The notes: a model not told the origin generated them from the letters alone. Positions 16,801-26,003 are shown, numbered from the stretch's first letter. The stretch: 43,528 nt of DNA from an uncultured Clostridia bacterium (GCA_944386195.1 CALXAD010000016.1:1-43528); one strand, 5' to 3'. Program-made: numbers and translations.

Positions 16801-17138
16801 TGGTATAACATACATTCTATATTTGGTATAAATTTTTTTGCTAAACTCTTCATACTTCCATATTGTTTTTTTATTTCTTCTATACTTAAATCAACACCAC
16901 CAATATATCTTACTACATATTCGTACATCTGGTCCTTGATTGCATTTCTTGGCGATAGTACTAATATCTTTTCATCTGGATGTCTTAACATATATTCTAA
17001 TGTTACAAAAGATTTTCCACATCCTGTTGGAAATATTATTGCTGCATATCTTTCATTTTCAAATATTTTTTCTACATTTCTATATGCTTCTTCTTGATGT
17101 TCTTGTAATCTTAGCTTTGAATTTTCTATATTTGACAT
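13848..17138 (-). CDS. DEAH-box helicase B with six C-terminal repeats
   Basis: 1096 residues. Superfamily 2 helicase core: Walker A FPTGCGKS (36-43), DEMHH (139-143), SATPIR (187-192), then the second RecA domain with IVFCKD, NEGVHL and LQKIGRALYS. A helical linker is followed by six tandem units of about 80 residues, each with W-M-x-E-(6 residues)-PP, a (D/E)ER+LG step, IR...IKPY..L and a closing (I/V)..ID. They resemble helicase-associated (HA) domain repeats. The end is a Lys/Glu-rich coiled coil beginning NNPKR. Likely an ATP-driven nucleic acid translocase with repeat-mediated substrate binding; biological role unknown. AAGGAG precedes the ATG. It shares an 89-bp identical block with helicase A. 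Confidence 0.85.
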   Translation of the reverse strand: MSNIENSKLRLQEHQEEAYRNVEKIFENERYAAIIFPTGCGKSFVTLEYMLRHPDEKILVLSPRNAIKDQMYEYVVRYIGGVDLSIEEIKKQYGSMKSLAKKFIPNIECMLYQTIAKIGENNNLDDILEKLNPDLIVVDEMHHLRTRKDELIVDEEEKPNIKRENEWGRKIKELLDRYPNAKVLGLSATPIRSDNVNVVERLFQNRIASEISLLEAIESGIITSPKYITPDFVKEDELESLLEKINETKGNEKIVLENMYRKLAEKSSQAKGIPELLESAIEEKDGKYIVFCKDIQDMEEKAKNAKKWFAKVDKEPEIYMISSKQKDNKEQLNGFNESNSEHIKLLYTVGMINEGVHLERISGVILTSKTESRISYLQKIGRALYSKEEKRPSTIIDLANNNEILYQRQSMDEIYDYEIRDTEALRAAIRWIDEKNEGKLPGVGEKSNFKEKVLIKRLARIKDEYAKYVENPNLLEKLSRERQKEVREIIQIGKEINLWNLEINIDEENKKVDNQINDFLESISIKGVRRELQELLEDANSRNVPLRLQQAREIKKWMNEKDTTKPPSAASKNEDERKLGNNLAVIRRNLIKPYNSLKTREEKEKFERKHPELAEVMQIVNWIDENNISKYLRNAREIKKWMNEKNTTKPPSQSSEDKDERKLGKALSTIRFYLIKPYENLQTEKEKEEYRKKHPELDEVMEIVRNIDERNLPIKLQQARRIKEWMEENKTEKPPRFKAEDETERKLGQALNSIKQDLINPYKELLTNEEKEQFENEHPEIKEILEIVGNIEGKVKESKSSKYLEEIKNIENWYEKNKKIPRRVGKNITKEEKEAGESLHKIKELIIKPYNALETEEEKRDFREKYKGVVEEAIELISIINKGNNLPIKVQQIRNIKTWMEENNTKRPPRGNGKDISEEEAILGQQLHTIREEFIKVYERLKTKEEKEKFIKEHPGAEEIIETVRQIDENTISRRLEKVLEAKKWMKERKTNIPPSSTSKDEDERRLGIVLVNAKYAIIKPYRELKTEEEREAFRKKHQGVEEIIKIVDEIDKNNPKRKKLNLAKQKRDEAKRKNEEAKALQEKARDELSKAEILK

Positions 17139-17158
17139 GTATTTCTCCTTACTTTTTA

Positions 17159-17806
17159 TTACTTAGTTATTTCCTTGGCTTCTAGTGCTTTTTTTGTCTC
17201 TTCTTTTAATTTTTCTGCTTCTTCTTTTTTTCTTTTGGCATTATCTCTTGTTCTTTTTGCTTTTTCTAATATATCTTTTTTAGGATTATTTCTATCTATT
17301 TCTTCTACAATGGCCTTTACTTCTTCTAATTCTGGGTGGTTTTTTCTAAACTCTTCTTTTTCTTTATCTGTTTTTAAGTTTTCATATGGCTTTATTAAAT
17401 ACTGTCTAATTGCATCTAAAGCTTTACCAAGTCTTTTTTCTTCTTGTGATACTTCTGGTCCTTTTATCCTTGGTGGTTTTGCTGTATTTCTTTCTTGCAT
17501 CCATTTTTTTATTTTTCTTGCTTGTTGTAATTTTACAGGAACATTATTTCTGTCAATCCAATTTACAGTTTCAATTACCTCTTCTGCACCTTCATATTTT
17601 TTAAAAAACTCTGCTTTTTCTTCATCAGTACTTAATAAATTAAATTGTTTTATAATAGTTTGTCTTATATTATTTAAAGTTTGACCTAATCTTCTTTCTT
17701 CTAGGTCTTTAGATGATGCTGCTGGTGGCTTTGTTGTTTCGTTTTGCTCCATCCAATTCTTTATTTTTCTTATATTTTCTACATATTTATATTTTTTATT
17801 TGGCAT
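17159..17806 (-). CDS. Stand-alone helicase-associated repeat protein
   Basis: 215 residues with no helicase core: two of the ~80-residue repeats found in the flanking helicases (WMEQNETTKPP near residue 18 and WMQERNTAKPP near residue 97), then the same coiled-coil tail starting NNPKKDILEKAKR. A good ribosome binding site (AAGGAG, spacing about 8) shows it is a gene in its own right and not just a broken end of helicase A. It lies 26 bases after the frame-corrected helicase A and 20 bases before helicase B. It may be a partner subunit or competitor of the helicases; inference only. Confidence 0.75.
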   Translation of the reverse strand: MPNKKYKYVENIRKIKNWMEQNETTKPPAASSKDLEERRLGQTLNNIRQTIIKQFNLLSTDEEKAEFFKKYEGAEEVIETVNWIDRNNVPVKLQQARKIKKWMQERNTAKPPRIKGPEVSQEEKRLGKALDAIRQYLIKPYENLKTDKEKEEFRKNHPELEEVKAIVEEIDRNNPKKDILEKAKRTRDNAKRKKEEAEKLKEETKKALEAKEITK

Positions 17807-17832
17807 TTTTATTTCTCCTTAGCTTAAATAAA

Positions 17833-20348
17833 TTATCTTGTAATCTTTTCTTTGTTTTCTAAAGCTTTTCTTGTTTGTTCTTGTAAGGCTATTGCTTCTT
17901 CCTTTTTTCTTCTTGCTTCGTCTCTTGTTCTTTTAGATTTTTCTAGCATTTCTCTTTTAGGATTATTCATATCAATTTCCTTAATAATATTTTCTATTTC
18001 TTCTAAGTCTGGATATTTTTTACAAACTTCTGCTTTTCCTCTTCTGTTTTTAATTTACTATATGGGGCTAACAACTCACTTCTTATCTTATGTAATTTTC
18101 TTCCCCATTTTTTCTCTTCTTCACCAAGATTCTTACCTATTACTCTAGGAGGAACCTTTGTATTTTCTTTTTCCATCCACTTTTTAATTTCTATTGCATT
18201 TATTAAATATGGAGATATGTTATTTTTGTCTATATAATTTACAATTTCCATTATTTTTTCTAAATCAGGATGCTCTTTTTTGTATTGTTTTTTCTCTTCT
18301 TCGGTATTTAAATTTTTATATGGTTTTATACATAATCTTCTTATAGACCCTAAAGCTTGTCCTAGTTTTCTTTCTTCATCATCTTTAGCTTTAGATGATG
18401 GTGGCTTTGTTGTATTTCTTTCTTGCATCCATGCTTTAATTTTAATTGCATTTTCTAAATATACTGATATTCTATTTGCATCTATCCAATCTATAATTTC
18501 TTTCACTTTTTCTGCTTCTGGACGCATTTTTATAAATTCTTTCTTCTTTTCTTCAGTTTCTAAAGCTTCATATGGTTTTATTAAAGATTGTCTTATATTA
18601 TCTAAAGCTCTTCCCAATGCTCTTTCTTCTTCGTTTTTTGATTTTGTAGATGGTTGCTTATTATTATGATTTTCCATCCACTCTTTTATTTTTATAGCCT
18701 GTTTTAATTTCAATGGAATTATACTCTCATTTGCTTCTTGTAAAATATCTTCTAATTCTCTTCTTATTCCTTTTATTGTAATATTTTCTAAAAAATTATC
18801 TATTTCTTTATTTGTTTCTTCATTTTCTTTGTCTACACTTAATTCTAAATTCCATAAATCTATTGTGTTTCCTTCCTCTATTATTTTCTTTACTTCTTCT
18901 TGTTTTTCTTTACTTAATTTTTCTAATAATTCTGGGTTATTAATATATTTTTGATATTTTTCTTTTATTCTTGCAAGTCTTTTATATTCAATTCTTTCTT
19001 TAAAACTTTTATCTTTTTCTGATTTTGGTATTTTCCCTTCATTTTTATCGTTTATCCAATCAATTGCTTCTCTTAATGCTTCTATATCTCTTATTTCATA
19101 TTGGTATATTTCATCCAAATCTTGATTTTTATATAATATTTCATTATTATTTGCTAAATCTATTACTACTGCTTGTTCTTTTTCATTTCCAGAATATATC
19201 GCCCTTCCTATTTTCTGTAAATATGATATTCTACTTTGTGTTTTTGATGTTAGTATAACACCTGATATTTTATCTAAATGTACTCCTTCATTTATCATTC
19301 CTACACTATATAACAATTTTATATGTTCTGAATTTGATTCATTAAATCTATTTAATTGTTCTTTGCTATCTCTTTGTTTTGAAGAAATCATATATATTTC
19401 TGGTTCTTTATCTACTTTTTCAAACCATTCTTTTGCTTTTTTTGCTTTTTCTTCCATATCTTTTATATCTCTACAAAAAATTATGTACTTTCCATCTTTT
19501 TTAGTTATTTCTGAACCTAATAATTCTGGTATTCCTTTTGCCATTGATGATTTTTCTACTAATTTATCATATTTTTCTTTTAATAATATTTTTTCTTCGC
19601 CTTCAGTTTCATCTATTCTTTCTAGTAAAGTTTCTAATTCATCTTTTACTATAAAATCCGGTGTTACATATTTAGGTGGCATTATTATTCCTGATTCTAT
19701 TGCATCTAATAATGATATTTCTGATGCAACTTCATTTTGGAATAACCTTTCTACTACATTTACATTATCACTTCTTATTGGCGTTGCAGATAGCCCTAAT
19801 ACCTTTGCATTTGGATATCTTTCTAGTAGTTCTTTTATTTTCTTTCCCCATTCATTTTCTCTTTTTATATTACTGTTTTCTTCCTCATTTTCTACTAGTT
19901 CATTTCTTGTTGTTTTTAAATGATGCATTTCATCTACTACTATTAAATTAGGATTTAAATTTTCTAAAATCTTTTCTAAATTTTTATTTTCTCCTGTTTT
20001 TGCAATTGTTTGATATAACATACATTCTATATTTGGTATAAATTTTTTTGCTAAACTCTTCATACTTCCATATTGTTTTTTTATTTCTTCTATACTTAAA
20101 TCTACCCCACCAATATATCTTACTATATATTCATACATCTGGTCTTTGATTGCATTTCTTGGTGATAATACTAATATCTTTTCATCTGGATGTTTTAATA
20201 TATATTCCAATGTTACAAATGATTTTCCACATCCTGTTGGAAATATTACTGCAGCATATCTTCCATTTTTAAATAAATTTTCTACATTTTCATATGCTTC
20301 TTTTTGATGTTCTTGTAATTGTAATCTTGAATGTTCTATATTTGACAT
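17833..20348 (-). pseudogene. DEAH-box helicase A with three repeats, frameshifted near C-terminus
   Basis: The intact frame gives 781 residues (20348-18003): Walker A FPTGCGKS, DEMHH, SATPIR, LQKIGRAIYS, then three ~80-residue repeats, stopping early at KFVKNIQT. Reading on in another frame gives KKYPDLEEIEN, then NNPKREMLEKSKR and the coiled-coil tail seen in both neighbours, ending at 17833. The break lies in an A6 tract (T6 at 18016-18021); seven As would restore FVKKYPDL. So this is a one-base loss in a homopolymer, a slippage-controlled gene, or a sequencing error. The helicase core and all three repeats stay intact, so the short form may still work. Preceded by AAGGAG. Confidence 0.8.
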
Positions 20349-20379
20349 ATATTTCTCCTTCTTTTTTATTCTATTTTAT

Positions 20380-20400
20380 AATAACACAATTCTTGTTATT
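20380..20400. promoter_or_regulatory. Palindrome upstream of the helicase operon
   Basis: Arms AATAACA and TGTTATT, 7 bp, separated by 7 bases. It overlaps a candidate -10 region (TATTAT on the minus strand) before helicase A. It could be a repressor site; no clear -35 box was found. Confidence 0.35.
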
Positions 20401-20430
20401 TTTCACTACTTTTTATATTTTAAAAGGAAA

Positions 20431-20460
20431 AATGGAGTAAATTTAAGCTTTTACTCCATT
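20431..20460 (-). terminator. Terminator of the ABC exporter operon
   Basis: An 11-bp perfect stem (AATGGAGTAAA and complement), 8-base loop, then TTTTCCTTTT on the minus strand, 12 bases past the natB-like stop. Confidence 0.85.
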
Positions 20461-20472
20461 AATATTTTTATT

Positions 20473-21615
20473 TTAAAATAATATTTTTTCAGACTTATAT
20501 TTTTTTATTATATAATAAAGAACAATGCTAATATAAATAATTGTTGAAATTGTCATTAGCAATATATTTAATACATCAAATATTCCATTATTGATATCTG
20601 TAAATATAAGTGTAAAGTTTAAAAATGGTATTATTGATAAAATCGGTGTTGTTTGAATTCCTACCATAAATGCAATCATTCCTGGGAAGAATGAAATAAA
20701 TGTAAGTGGTGTTAATGCACTTTGTGCTTCCTTAAATGTCTTTGATGTACTTGCAATAGCAATACATAATCCGCTTATAAAGAATGAATATGCAATTATT
20801 ACTATTGTCATAAATAATATTGCTATAGGGCTATACATTACATCTATTCCTTCATAAATGCTAAACATATTCTTTGATATTATAATTGAAATAACTGCTA
20901 GAGCCAAGCTTATTAATCCTGTTATAATAGAAGAAATAGAAACTCCTAAAAATTTTCCAACTATTATATCTTTACTTTTTATTGGAAATGTTAGAAGTGT
21001 CTCTAAAGTTCCTCTTTCTTTTTCTCCTGCTGTTGTATCAGTTGCTGGATATGTTGCAGATACTGTAATTGCCATTATTATAAATAAGAATGCATAGTTT
21101 TTTATGTAACTTGCAAAGTAATTATCTTCTTCAAAAATATTTTCTTCTACAGTTATAATATTAAATACATTATTTGGATTTATATTATTATTTACTAAAT
21201 AATTTGTTTGTAAATATTGTTTATAACTATTAAAATAATTTTGTACTAAATTTATAGCAAATGTATCATTATCTGACGTTCCTGTATTTAATATGTATTT
21301 ATTATCTTGTTTTGTTACATATAAATTAATTTCACCATTTTCATATTTTTGTTTTAATTCTTCTTCATTTCCTGTTATAGTTTCTATATTCATTTGTTTT
21401 GCTAATTCTTGTTCTTCTTTGGTTAATTCATAGCAAAATCCTATTTTGTTGTATTCTCCAATATCTTTATTTGTTTGTGCTTCAAATAATGCAGACATTC
21501 CTATTACTAATAAAGGAATAAATATTGGTATAACTAACATCATTGCTAGTGATTTTTTATCTCTAAACAATTCTCTTAATTCTTTTTTCAATATATTAAG
21601 TAAATTACTCTTCAC
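20473..21615 (-). CDS. natB: ABC-2 type permease, NatB-like
   Basis: 380 residues. Topology of ABC-2 exporters: one N-terminal membrane segment (MMLVIPIFIPLLVIGMS), a large extracytoplasmic domain of about 130 residues, then five to six membrane segments; the signature ATDTTAGEKERGTLETLLTFPI is typical of NatB/CcmB-like permeases. In Bacillus, NatAB exports sodium; the substrate here is not known. The best start is GTG at 21615, eight bases after AGGAGG; the longer frame would start inside that ribosome binding site. It overlaps the end of the ATPase gene by 11 bases, so the two are coupled. Confidence 0.85.
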   Translation of the reverse strand: MKSNLLNILKKELRELFRDKKSLAMMLVIPIFIPLLVIGMSALFEAQTNKDIGEYNKIGFCYELTKEEQELAKQMNIETITGNEEELKQKYENGEINLYVTKQDNKYILNTGTSDNDTFAINLVQNYFNSYKQYLQTNYLVNNNINPNNVFNIITVEENIFEEDNYFASYIKNYAFLFIIMAITVSATYPATDTTAGEKERGTLETLLTFPIKSKDIIVGKFLGVSISSIITGLISLALAVISIIISKNMFSIYEGIDVMYSPIAILFMTIVIIAYSFFISGLCIAIASTSKTFKEAQSALTPLTFISFFPGMIAFMVGIQTTPILSIIPFLNFTLIFTDINNGIFDVLNILLMTISTIIYISIVLYYIIKKYKSEKILF

Positions 21616-22363
21616 CAGAAACACCTCCTATCATTTTAAAAAAGGCATCCCTCAAATTTGTTGTATTTGTTTCTTTTTTTATTTTCTCAGGAGTTCCTTC
21701 ATTTATTACAACTCCTTTGTTTATCATAATAACTCTATCACATATATTTTCTGCTTCTTCCATATAATGAGTTGAATATAAAATCGTTTTATTTTTTTGC
21801 TTTTCAGCTTTCATAAAATCTAATATTATTTGACTTGAAATAATATCTAATCCTGTTGTCGCTTCATCTAATATATAATATTTAGGGTTATGAATTAAAC
21901 ATCTTGCAATATTTGTTTTCTGAGTTTGACCTGTTGATAAATTACCTATTTTATTATAAAGGAAACTTTCCATATTTAACATTTTAGATATTTCTTTTAT
22001 TCTTTCTTCAGCTTGCTTTTCTGGTACATTATATATATTAGCACACATTTTTAATAATTCATAACAAGATAATGTTTCATATAATTTAGTGTTTCCTGAC
22101 AAATATGCAACTTGCTTTTTTATTTCAATTTCATTATCTTTATAATTTAAATTATCAAAATTAATACTTCCTTCTGTTGGTTCTAATATTCCTGCAATCA
22201 TCCTCAAAAGTGTTGTTTTTCCAGCTCCATTTGGTCCTAAGATTCCGATTATTTCTCCATCATTTGCTTCAAATGTTATTCCATTATCTGCATAAAATTC
22301 TTCTTTTTCTTTTTTATTTTTATAACGTACAAATTTCTTTTTTAAATTTTCTACTTTAATCAA
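21605..22363 (-). CDS. natA: ABC transporter ATP-binding protein, NatA-like
   Basis: 252 residues. Walker A GPNGAGKT (about residues 43-50), signature LSTGQTQKTNIARCL, Walker B YYILDEATTGLD and switch His in STHYMEE. Energises the adjacent permease. Translation begins with TTG: AGGAGG lies eight bases before TTG-ATT-AAA and no ATG is available nearby. The gap to the upstream permease gene is 12 bases, so all four ABC genes form one operon. Confidence 0.9.
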   Translation of the reverse strand: MIKVENLKKKFVRYKNKKEKEEFYADNGITFEANDGEIIGILGPNGAGKTTLLRMIAGILEPTEGSINFDNLNYKDNEIEIKKQVAYLSGNTKLYETLSCYELLKMCANIYNVPEKQAEERIKEISKMLNMESFLYNKIGNLSTGQTQKTNIARCLIHNPKYYILDEATTGLDIISSQIILDFMKAEKQKNKTILYSTHYMEEAENICDRVIMINKGVVINEGTPEKIKKETNTTNLRDAFFKMIGGVSGEE

Positions 22364-22375
22364 AAGCTTTCCCTC

Positions 22376-23953
22376 CTAAATTCTTAATTTAAATGTTTTT
22401 GGTGCATATTTATAAACTAGTATTAATGCAATTATTGAATATAAAACACAAAATATTATTGTAGCTAAACCAAAATATAATGTTGGAAGTTTTACTTGAA
22501 TAAATGCATAACATACAAAATATGTAATCCATTGAACAAGTGTATATGTACTACTTTTCATTTCTATATTTACATTGTAAGGCTGTAATAAATAATACAT
22601 AACCAAATAATGTATTGAGAAAAATATACTCATTGCAATTATTGATACAAATAATACTATATAATTTAAATAATTATCAGTTCCACCTGTTAAATACAAT
22701 AAAACAGGAAGTCCAATTGCAATAACAACAGCTGGTAGTAAATTTATCTTTATTAAAGTTTTTAATCTTTCTTTAAATAAAGATAAAATTACTTTAGGAG
22801 TTCTATAAAATCTATATGTAAGCATACTATGGTCGCAATTCATAAACATAGCTTGTGTTACAACAGTTCCTCTATTTATTATATACATTACAAATACAAA
22901 CCAAGGAAGCATTGTCATTAAAATTTCATTTGTTTCTCTACTAATATTTGAATTTGCCTTTACTGCTACAATTAATATTAAAAATATTAAAAAAGCCATT
23001 ATTGCTGTTCTTTTAGCAGATTTCATAAGTATTTTCTTATGTCTTTTTACAAATAAATCGTGAAAATAAGCAAATCCTTTTTTGTTACTTGTAGTTTTTT
23101 TGTCTAATTCTATCTGATTTAATGTATTTTTTTGAATTACTTCTGATTTTTTAGTATTTTGTGTTATATATACATTATCTGTTGTAAGTAAACTTTTATA
23201 TGCCTTTTTATATCCTTTAAATTGTGCCACATATTTAAATGCTATTATTCCTAATAGTAGACTTATTACAAATAACACATAAAATATATTTTCTGTTATT
23301 GTAATATTTAAAAATGGCATACCATAAGCTAATATTACAAAACCAGCAATTAAAGTCCATACAATTCTAGTTGGTGTATTTTCATTTTTTATTTTCTTAC
23401 TTTTATTAAAGTCATATAAAATATAGCTATTATATATTGTTTTAATAAACACCACAAAAAATGGCATTAAAACACATGTAATTAAAGACAATCCATAATA
23501 CATACCAAATATTATTGTAAATGGTAAAAATCCTATTATAACTTTTAACATTGAATAATAATAGTTTGATAATGTATAGTTTTTAGCATCCATGTTCATT
23601 AAAATCATTGCGTAATACTTGTCTTTCGTAGGATTAAACATATATGTATTTAGCATTCCTCCTGCTAAGCTTAAAAATACAAATATATGTATAAAATTAT
23701 TTGCAGTATTTCCTTTAAACATTCCTAAAACTGCAACTATCATAATTAAAATATATATTATTTTTCCTAAAAATATATTTATTATTTCTGAAATTGTACT
23801 TATTATATTACCTAAAATTTTTAAAATTTTGCTGCTATATAATGATGCTGGAAGATGTTTCCCAATTAGAGGTAATTGCTTTATAGAATAAATAATACTA
23901 TTTACTCTATATGTATTTTTTAGTTTATAGGACAGAATAAATGATTTAAACAT
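22376..23953 (-). CDS. Large ABC exporter permease
   Basis: 525 residues with about twelve predicted membrane segments in two groups, separated by a basic cytosolic loop near residues 265-315. It resembles large two-halved permeases of Firmicutes ABC exporters rather than NatB. The start overlaps the end of the ATP-binding gene by eight bases and has AAAGGAGG upstream, so it is translationally coupled to that partner. Substrate unknown. Its ATPase partner is frameshifted in this sequence, leaving the permease without an intact cognate ATPase unless NatA substitutes. Confidence 0.75.
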   Translation of the reverse strand: MFKSFILSYKLKNTYRVNSIIYSIKQLPLIGKHLPASLYSSKILKILGNIISTISEIINIFLGKIIYILIMIVAVLGMFKGNTANNFIHIFVFLSLAGGMLNTYMFNPTKDKYYAMILMNMDAKNYTLSNYYYSMLKVIIGFLPFTIIFGMYYGLSLITCVLMPFFVVFIKTIYNSYILYDFNKSKKIKNENTPTRIVWTLIAGFVILAYGMPFLNITITENIFYVLFVISLLLGIIAFKYVAQFKGYKKAYKSLLTTDNVYITQNTKKSEVIQKNTLNQIELDKKTTSNKKGFAYFHDLFVKRHKKILMKSAKRTAIMAFLIFLILIVAVKANSNISRETNEILMTMLPWFVFVMYIINRGTVVTQAMFMNCDHSMLTYRFYRTPKVILSLFKERLKTLIKINLLPAVVIAIGLPVLLYLTGGTDNYLNYIVLFVSIIAMSIFFSIHYLVMYYLLQPYNVNIEMKSSTYTLVQWITYFVCYAFIQVKLPTLYFGLATIIFCVLYSIIALILVYKYAPKTFKLRI

Positions 23954-24654
23954 TTTTTTCCTCCTTTAGTGCCATAATTATCCTTTCTTTAGTTTCTTCT
24001 TTGTCTATATTATCCATATCTATTTTTTCTAGTAATCCATTATTTAATATAACTATTTCATCACATAAATCTAATGCAAGTTCCATTATGTGAGTTGAAA
24101 ATATAATTATGTGATTATTTTTTATATCTTTTAGCATTTGTTTCATTTCTTCTGCAACTACTACATCAAATGATGTTAATGGTTCGTCTAATAATAATAA
24201 ATTAGGGCTTGCTATTATATTTACAAGCATTTGCATTTTATTTTTCATACCATGTGAATAATCTTTTAAAAGCTTATCTCTATCTTCTTCTTCAATTTTC
24301 ATAAAATCAAAATATTCATCTATTGTTTTTAAATTTTTTATTTTGTCTTTATTTATGTCAATAAAGAATTTTAGAAATTCTCTTCCTGTTAAAAATTCTG
24401 GTACATTTGGTGTTGATAATACATATCCTACATCATCTGCTTCTAATTTTCTTTTTTTATTTGAATCTTCTATATAAAATTCGCCTTCATCTATTTCTAT
24501 ATCTTCATTTAAACAATTAAAAAATGTTGTTTTTCCGAGCTCCATTTCTTCCTAAAAGCCCATATATTTTCCCTCTTTCAAATTCAAAGTTAATTCCTTT
24601 TAATACTTCTTTTTTATCAAATTTTTTCTTTAAATTTTTTACTATTAATTTCAT
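23946..24654 (-). pseudogene. ABC transporter ATP-binding protein broken inside the P-loop
   Basis: Two frames join into one ATPase of about 235 residues. The first (from MKLIVKNLKKKF at 24654, with AAGGGG upstream) runs to GLLGRNGA; the second resumes with GKTTFFNCL and carries signature-region YSHGMKNKMQ, Walker B LLLLDEPLTSFD and switch STHIME. The break is one extra C (plus-strand G24537) between GCT and GGA, exactly in Walker A GxNGAGKT. Removing it gives GRNGAGKTTFFN. As written, no functional nucleotide site is made. Either a fresh inactivation or a sequencing/assembly error; the rest is uncorrupted, which argues for a recent event or an error. Confidence 0.88.
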
Positions 24655-24833
24655 AAAATTCCCCTTTCTCTTTTTGACAAGATAATACATTATCGTCATA
24701 TTTTCTGTCAATAGAATTTTTAAATATTTTCTTAACTATTTTTTACATTTTTTTGTAAATTTACTAGACAGCCATTTTTCTTTGTGATATTATATAATGC
24801 GTAAACTAAAGATTTTGGGAGGTAATATATAAA

Positions 24834-25286
24834 ATGATAAAATCAAGAAATTTAAAAGCTTTAATGATATTAATTAGTATTTTAGCTTTTGTTTTTACTT
24901 TTAATTGTTGTTATGCAGTTGATTTGAACTTAAGTACAGATTTAACTTCAAATATTACTTCTAATTCAACTGATACTTCTGGAAATGATACAGAAAATAA
25001 CGCTAATACTAATTCAGGAAATAATACAAGTACTAATACAATTAATTCAAACACTTCAAGTGGAACAAATACTTCAAATTCAATAAATAGTAATACAGCA
25101 AATAGCAATACAAATCCAAGTAGTAACAACCCTACTTCAACAACAAGTACTACAAATTCTGCAAGAATAAGTAATTCTTCAGATAGTGATTTAGGTGTAT
25201 CTAATATAATAAATATCTTTTTAATAGTTATTGGCGTTTTACTAGTATTACTTTCAATTGCTATTTTAATTAGATTAAAAAAATAA
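24834..25286 (+). CDS. Secreted Asn/Ser/Thr-rich protein with C-terminal membrane anchor
   Basis: 150 residues: signal peptide (LKALMILISILAFVFTFNCCYA, cut near residue 28), about 90 residues almost wholly Asn, Ser, Thr and Gly, then a C-terminal membrane helix (IFLIVIGVLLVLLSIAILI) and RLKK. It looks like a wall-spanning stalk anchored at its C-terminus. Function unknown. GGGAGG precedes the ATG with a long spacing. It has its own terminator and is followed by a second protein of the same layout. Confidence 0.7.
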   Translation: MIKSRNLKALMILISILAFVFTFNCCYAVDLNLSTDLTSNITSNSTDTSGNDTENNANTNSGNNTSTNTINSNTSSGTNTSNSINSNTANSNTNPSSNNPTSTTSTTNSARISNSSDSDLGVSNIINIFLIVIGVLLVLLSIAILIRLKK

Positions 25287-25314
25287 TTAAAAAATATTTT
25301 AATTTTTTCTTTAT

Positions 25315-25350
25315 AAAGAACGGAAATTTTTTCGTTCTTTTTTTATTTTT
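25315..25350 (+). terminator. Intrinsic terminator
   Basis: An 8-bp stem (AAAGAACG / CGTTCTTT) with a 10-base loop, followed by TTTTATTTTTC. Confidence 0.85.
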
Positions 25351-25453
25351 CTTATGTATATTTTGGCTAAAATTTAAAATACTATTAATAAGATTTATTT
25401 TTTATCTTTTAAAAAATAATTGTTTTATATTTTTATTAATAGGAGGCTTTTTT

Positions 25454-25906
25454 ATGTATAAGAAATTACTAATTAGTATTTGTCTTTCTATTGCAACTAT
25501 TCTTTGCTTTACAGTTTGTCTTGCAAATGATGCAACTAACATGGTTCAAGATGCTGCAAATGGTGTAAGAAATGTTGTAGGTGGTGCTGAAAATGCTATG
25601 GAAGATGCAGCAGGCGGAATATCTAATACTGCTAAGAATGTAACAGAAGGAATGGAAAATACTGCTAATAATATGGCAAATAATGTTGGAGAAACTATGA
25701 ATAATATGACTTCTACTACTAATACAAATAATAATGGATATACAGCAACAAGAACTTCAACAGATGCTGAGGCTGCTACTTTCATGGGAATGACAGCTAC
25801 AGCATGGACTTGGTTAATTATGGGAATTGCAGCTATAGCAATAGTTGCTCTAGTTTGGTATTATGCAACTGGGCTTCGTTCTTCTAAATACGATGATAGA
25901 GATTAA
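25454..25906 (+). CDS. Secreted repeat protein with C-terminal membrane anchor
   Basis: 150 residues: signal peptide (LLISICLSIATILCFTVCLA), then short 7-to-11-residue repeats rich in Asn, Ala and Gly (AANGVRNVVGGAENAMEDAAGGISNTAKN) that look amphipathic and LEA/YtxH-like, a Thr/Asn linker, and a C-terminal membrane helix (WTWLIMGIAAIAIVALVWYYA) with a short charged tail. Same architecture as the gene before it but unrelated repeats. AGGAGG precedes the ATG. Possibly envelope proteins exposed between membrane and wall; role unknown. Confidence 0.7.
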   Translation: MYKKLLISICLSIATILCFTVCLANDATNMVQDAANGVRNVVGGAENAMEDAAGGISNTAKNVTEGMENTANNMANNVGETMNNMTSTTNTNNNGYTATRTSTDAEAATFMGMTATAWTWLIMGIAAIAIVALVWYYATGLRSSKYDDRD

Positions 25907-25915
25907 TCTTAAATT

Positions 25916-25950
25916 GGGTAAGACTAAAGTTATTCTTACCCTCTTTTTTA
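25916..25950 (+). terminator. Intrinsic terminator
   Basis: A 7-bp stem (GGGTAAG / CTTACCC) with a 12-base loop and TCTTTTTTA. Confidence 0.85.
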
Positions 25951-26003
25951 TTGAATTGTTTTATGTTATAATACTTATATAATAAATTAAAAGAGGTAAT
26001 TTT

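Noticed and set aside
17852..18148. Plus-strand ORF of 98 codons across the helicase A frameshift
   Set aside because: It is antisense to the frame-shifted end of helicase A, has the Phe/Leu/Ser composition of a shadow frame and no ribosome binding site.
13848..20348. Type I or III restriction system
   Set aside because: The helicase core could suggest an R subunit, but there is no nuclease motif, methyltransferase or specificity gene nearby.
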